Positions 22,080-22,315 of a DNA stretch of 22,315 nucleotides are shown one piece after another. A model generated the notes under the pieces. The model saw only the letters and a list, made by a program, of their open reading frames with translations, was not told the DNA's origin and ran no database searches. Origin of the DNA: FEN-1297 sp963787005 (lineage in GTDB: Bacteria > Bacteroidota > Ignavibacteria > Ignavibacteriales > Ignavibacteriaceae); assembly GCA_963787005.1 (NCBI GenBank), contig CAWBBX010000046.1:1-22315 (forward strand), read 5' to 3'. Each line of letters starts with the position of its first letter. Position 1 is the stretch's first letter. A program made the position numbers and the translations under genes.

Positions 22080-22315
22080 TTTCAATCTGAAAACACTCTT
22101 TCAAAAAAACAATATTTATCAACTAATCGTTCGGGACAACTGGAAACTATTTTGCAATCTAAACCTTTGTATTTTGATAATAGATTTGATTTCAAAATTA
22201 AAAAATACTCTAATGATAATCAATTCCTAAATGAAAAATTTATTACCTCCTTAAATAAATTATTAGCTTCTGTTGGTGTTTATGAGGAACTCTACTTAAT
22301 TAATTCATTGTCATT
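22080..22315 (+). CDS. Unrecognised protein fragment in AT-rich sequence
   Basis: From about 22080 to the window end the plus strand has one frame open for 78 codons with no stop, running off the edge. At ~25% GC (58 of 235 bases by hand count) so long an open frame is unlikely by chance, and all three minus-strand frames have stops. The residues are rich in Asn, Lys, Leu, Ile and Ser (for example LSKKQYLSTNRSGQLETIL, FITSLNKLLASVGVYEELYL), typical of a low-GC genome or mobile DNA. I do not recognise the family. The frame is also open upstream through the uvrA antisense region (a TTG lies at 22071), so its true start is unknown. Confidence 0.5.

Overview
Window character. This is a compact, mid-GC bacterial segment (roughly 40% GC by eye). 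It reads as a Gram-negative member of the Bacteroidota/Chlorobiota lineage, with the Ignavibacteria as my best guess. The reasons are: lipopolysaccharide-core genes (heptosyltransferase, Kdo transferase); secreted M1 and two-domain M16 zinc peptidases; a plant-type acyl-ACP thioesterase; ATP-type PEP carboxykinase; DUF4389; and promoter elements of the TTTG/TAnnTTTG type known from Bacteroidota. Genus-level placement is inference.

Layout. 2-1736 (+) holds the 3' end of a heptosyltransferase gene and waaA, which is frameshifted at a G run. Convergent to it is an M1 aminopeptidase (1767-3479, -). 3552-4110 is a repeat-rich intergenic region with REP-like palindromes. 4111-5876 (+) carries an acyl-ACP thioesterase, a small Spy/CpxP-like exported protein and a VOC (glyoxalase-fold) protein. 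A shared hairpin separates the VOC gene from a convergent, frameshifted DinB-family gene (5880-6399, -). 6527-9883 (-) is a probable transcription unit: group II PLP decarboxylase, Gdx/SugE-type SMR exporter, NUDIX hydrolase and isoaspartyl peptidase. 10000-10400 is a decayed SpoIIE-type phosphatase remnant. 10467-13345 (-) is an aspartate aminotransferase-like gene overlapping pckA by ATGA, which joins aspartate to oxaloacetate to PEP. Next on the minus strand come a 913-aa M16 peptidase, a lipoprotein alpha/beta hydrolase following DUF4389, a large membrane-anchored protein, and the C-terminal half of uvrA.

Most interesting points. (1) 18227-20540 reads, after one frameshift correction, as one protein. 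It has a gluzincin-like peptidase fold whose zinc ligands all appear to be replaced, followed by a GH113-like glycosidase domain that keeps both catalytic glutamates. (2) uvrA is cut near 22050-22085 and joined to about 235 bp of ~25% GC sequence with an uninterrupted plus-strand reading frame. This is either an insertion of foreign DNA or a chimeric assembly joint. (3) At least three single-base frameshifts and one in-frame stop occur in otherwise well-conserved genes, so either the assembly has indel errors or the region is decaying. (4) Several classes of small palindromic repeat lie between the genes. No tRNA, rRNA, CRISPR array or transposase gene was recognised.
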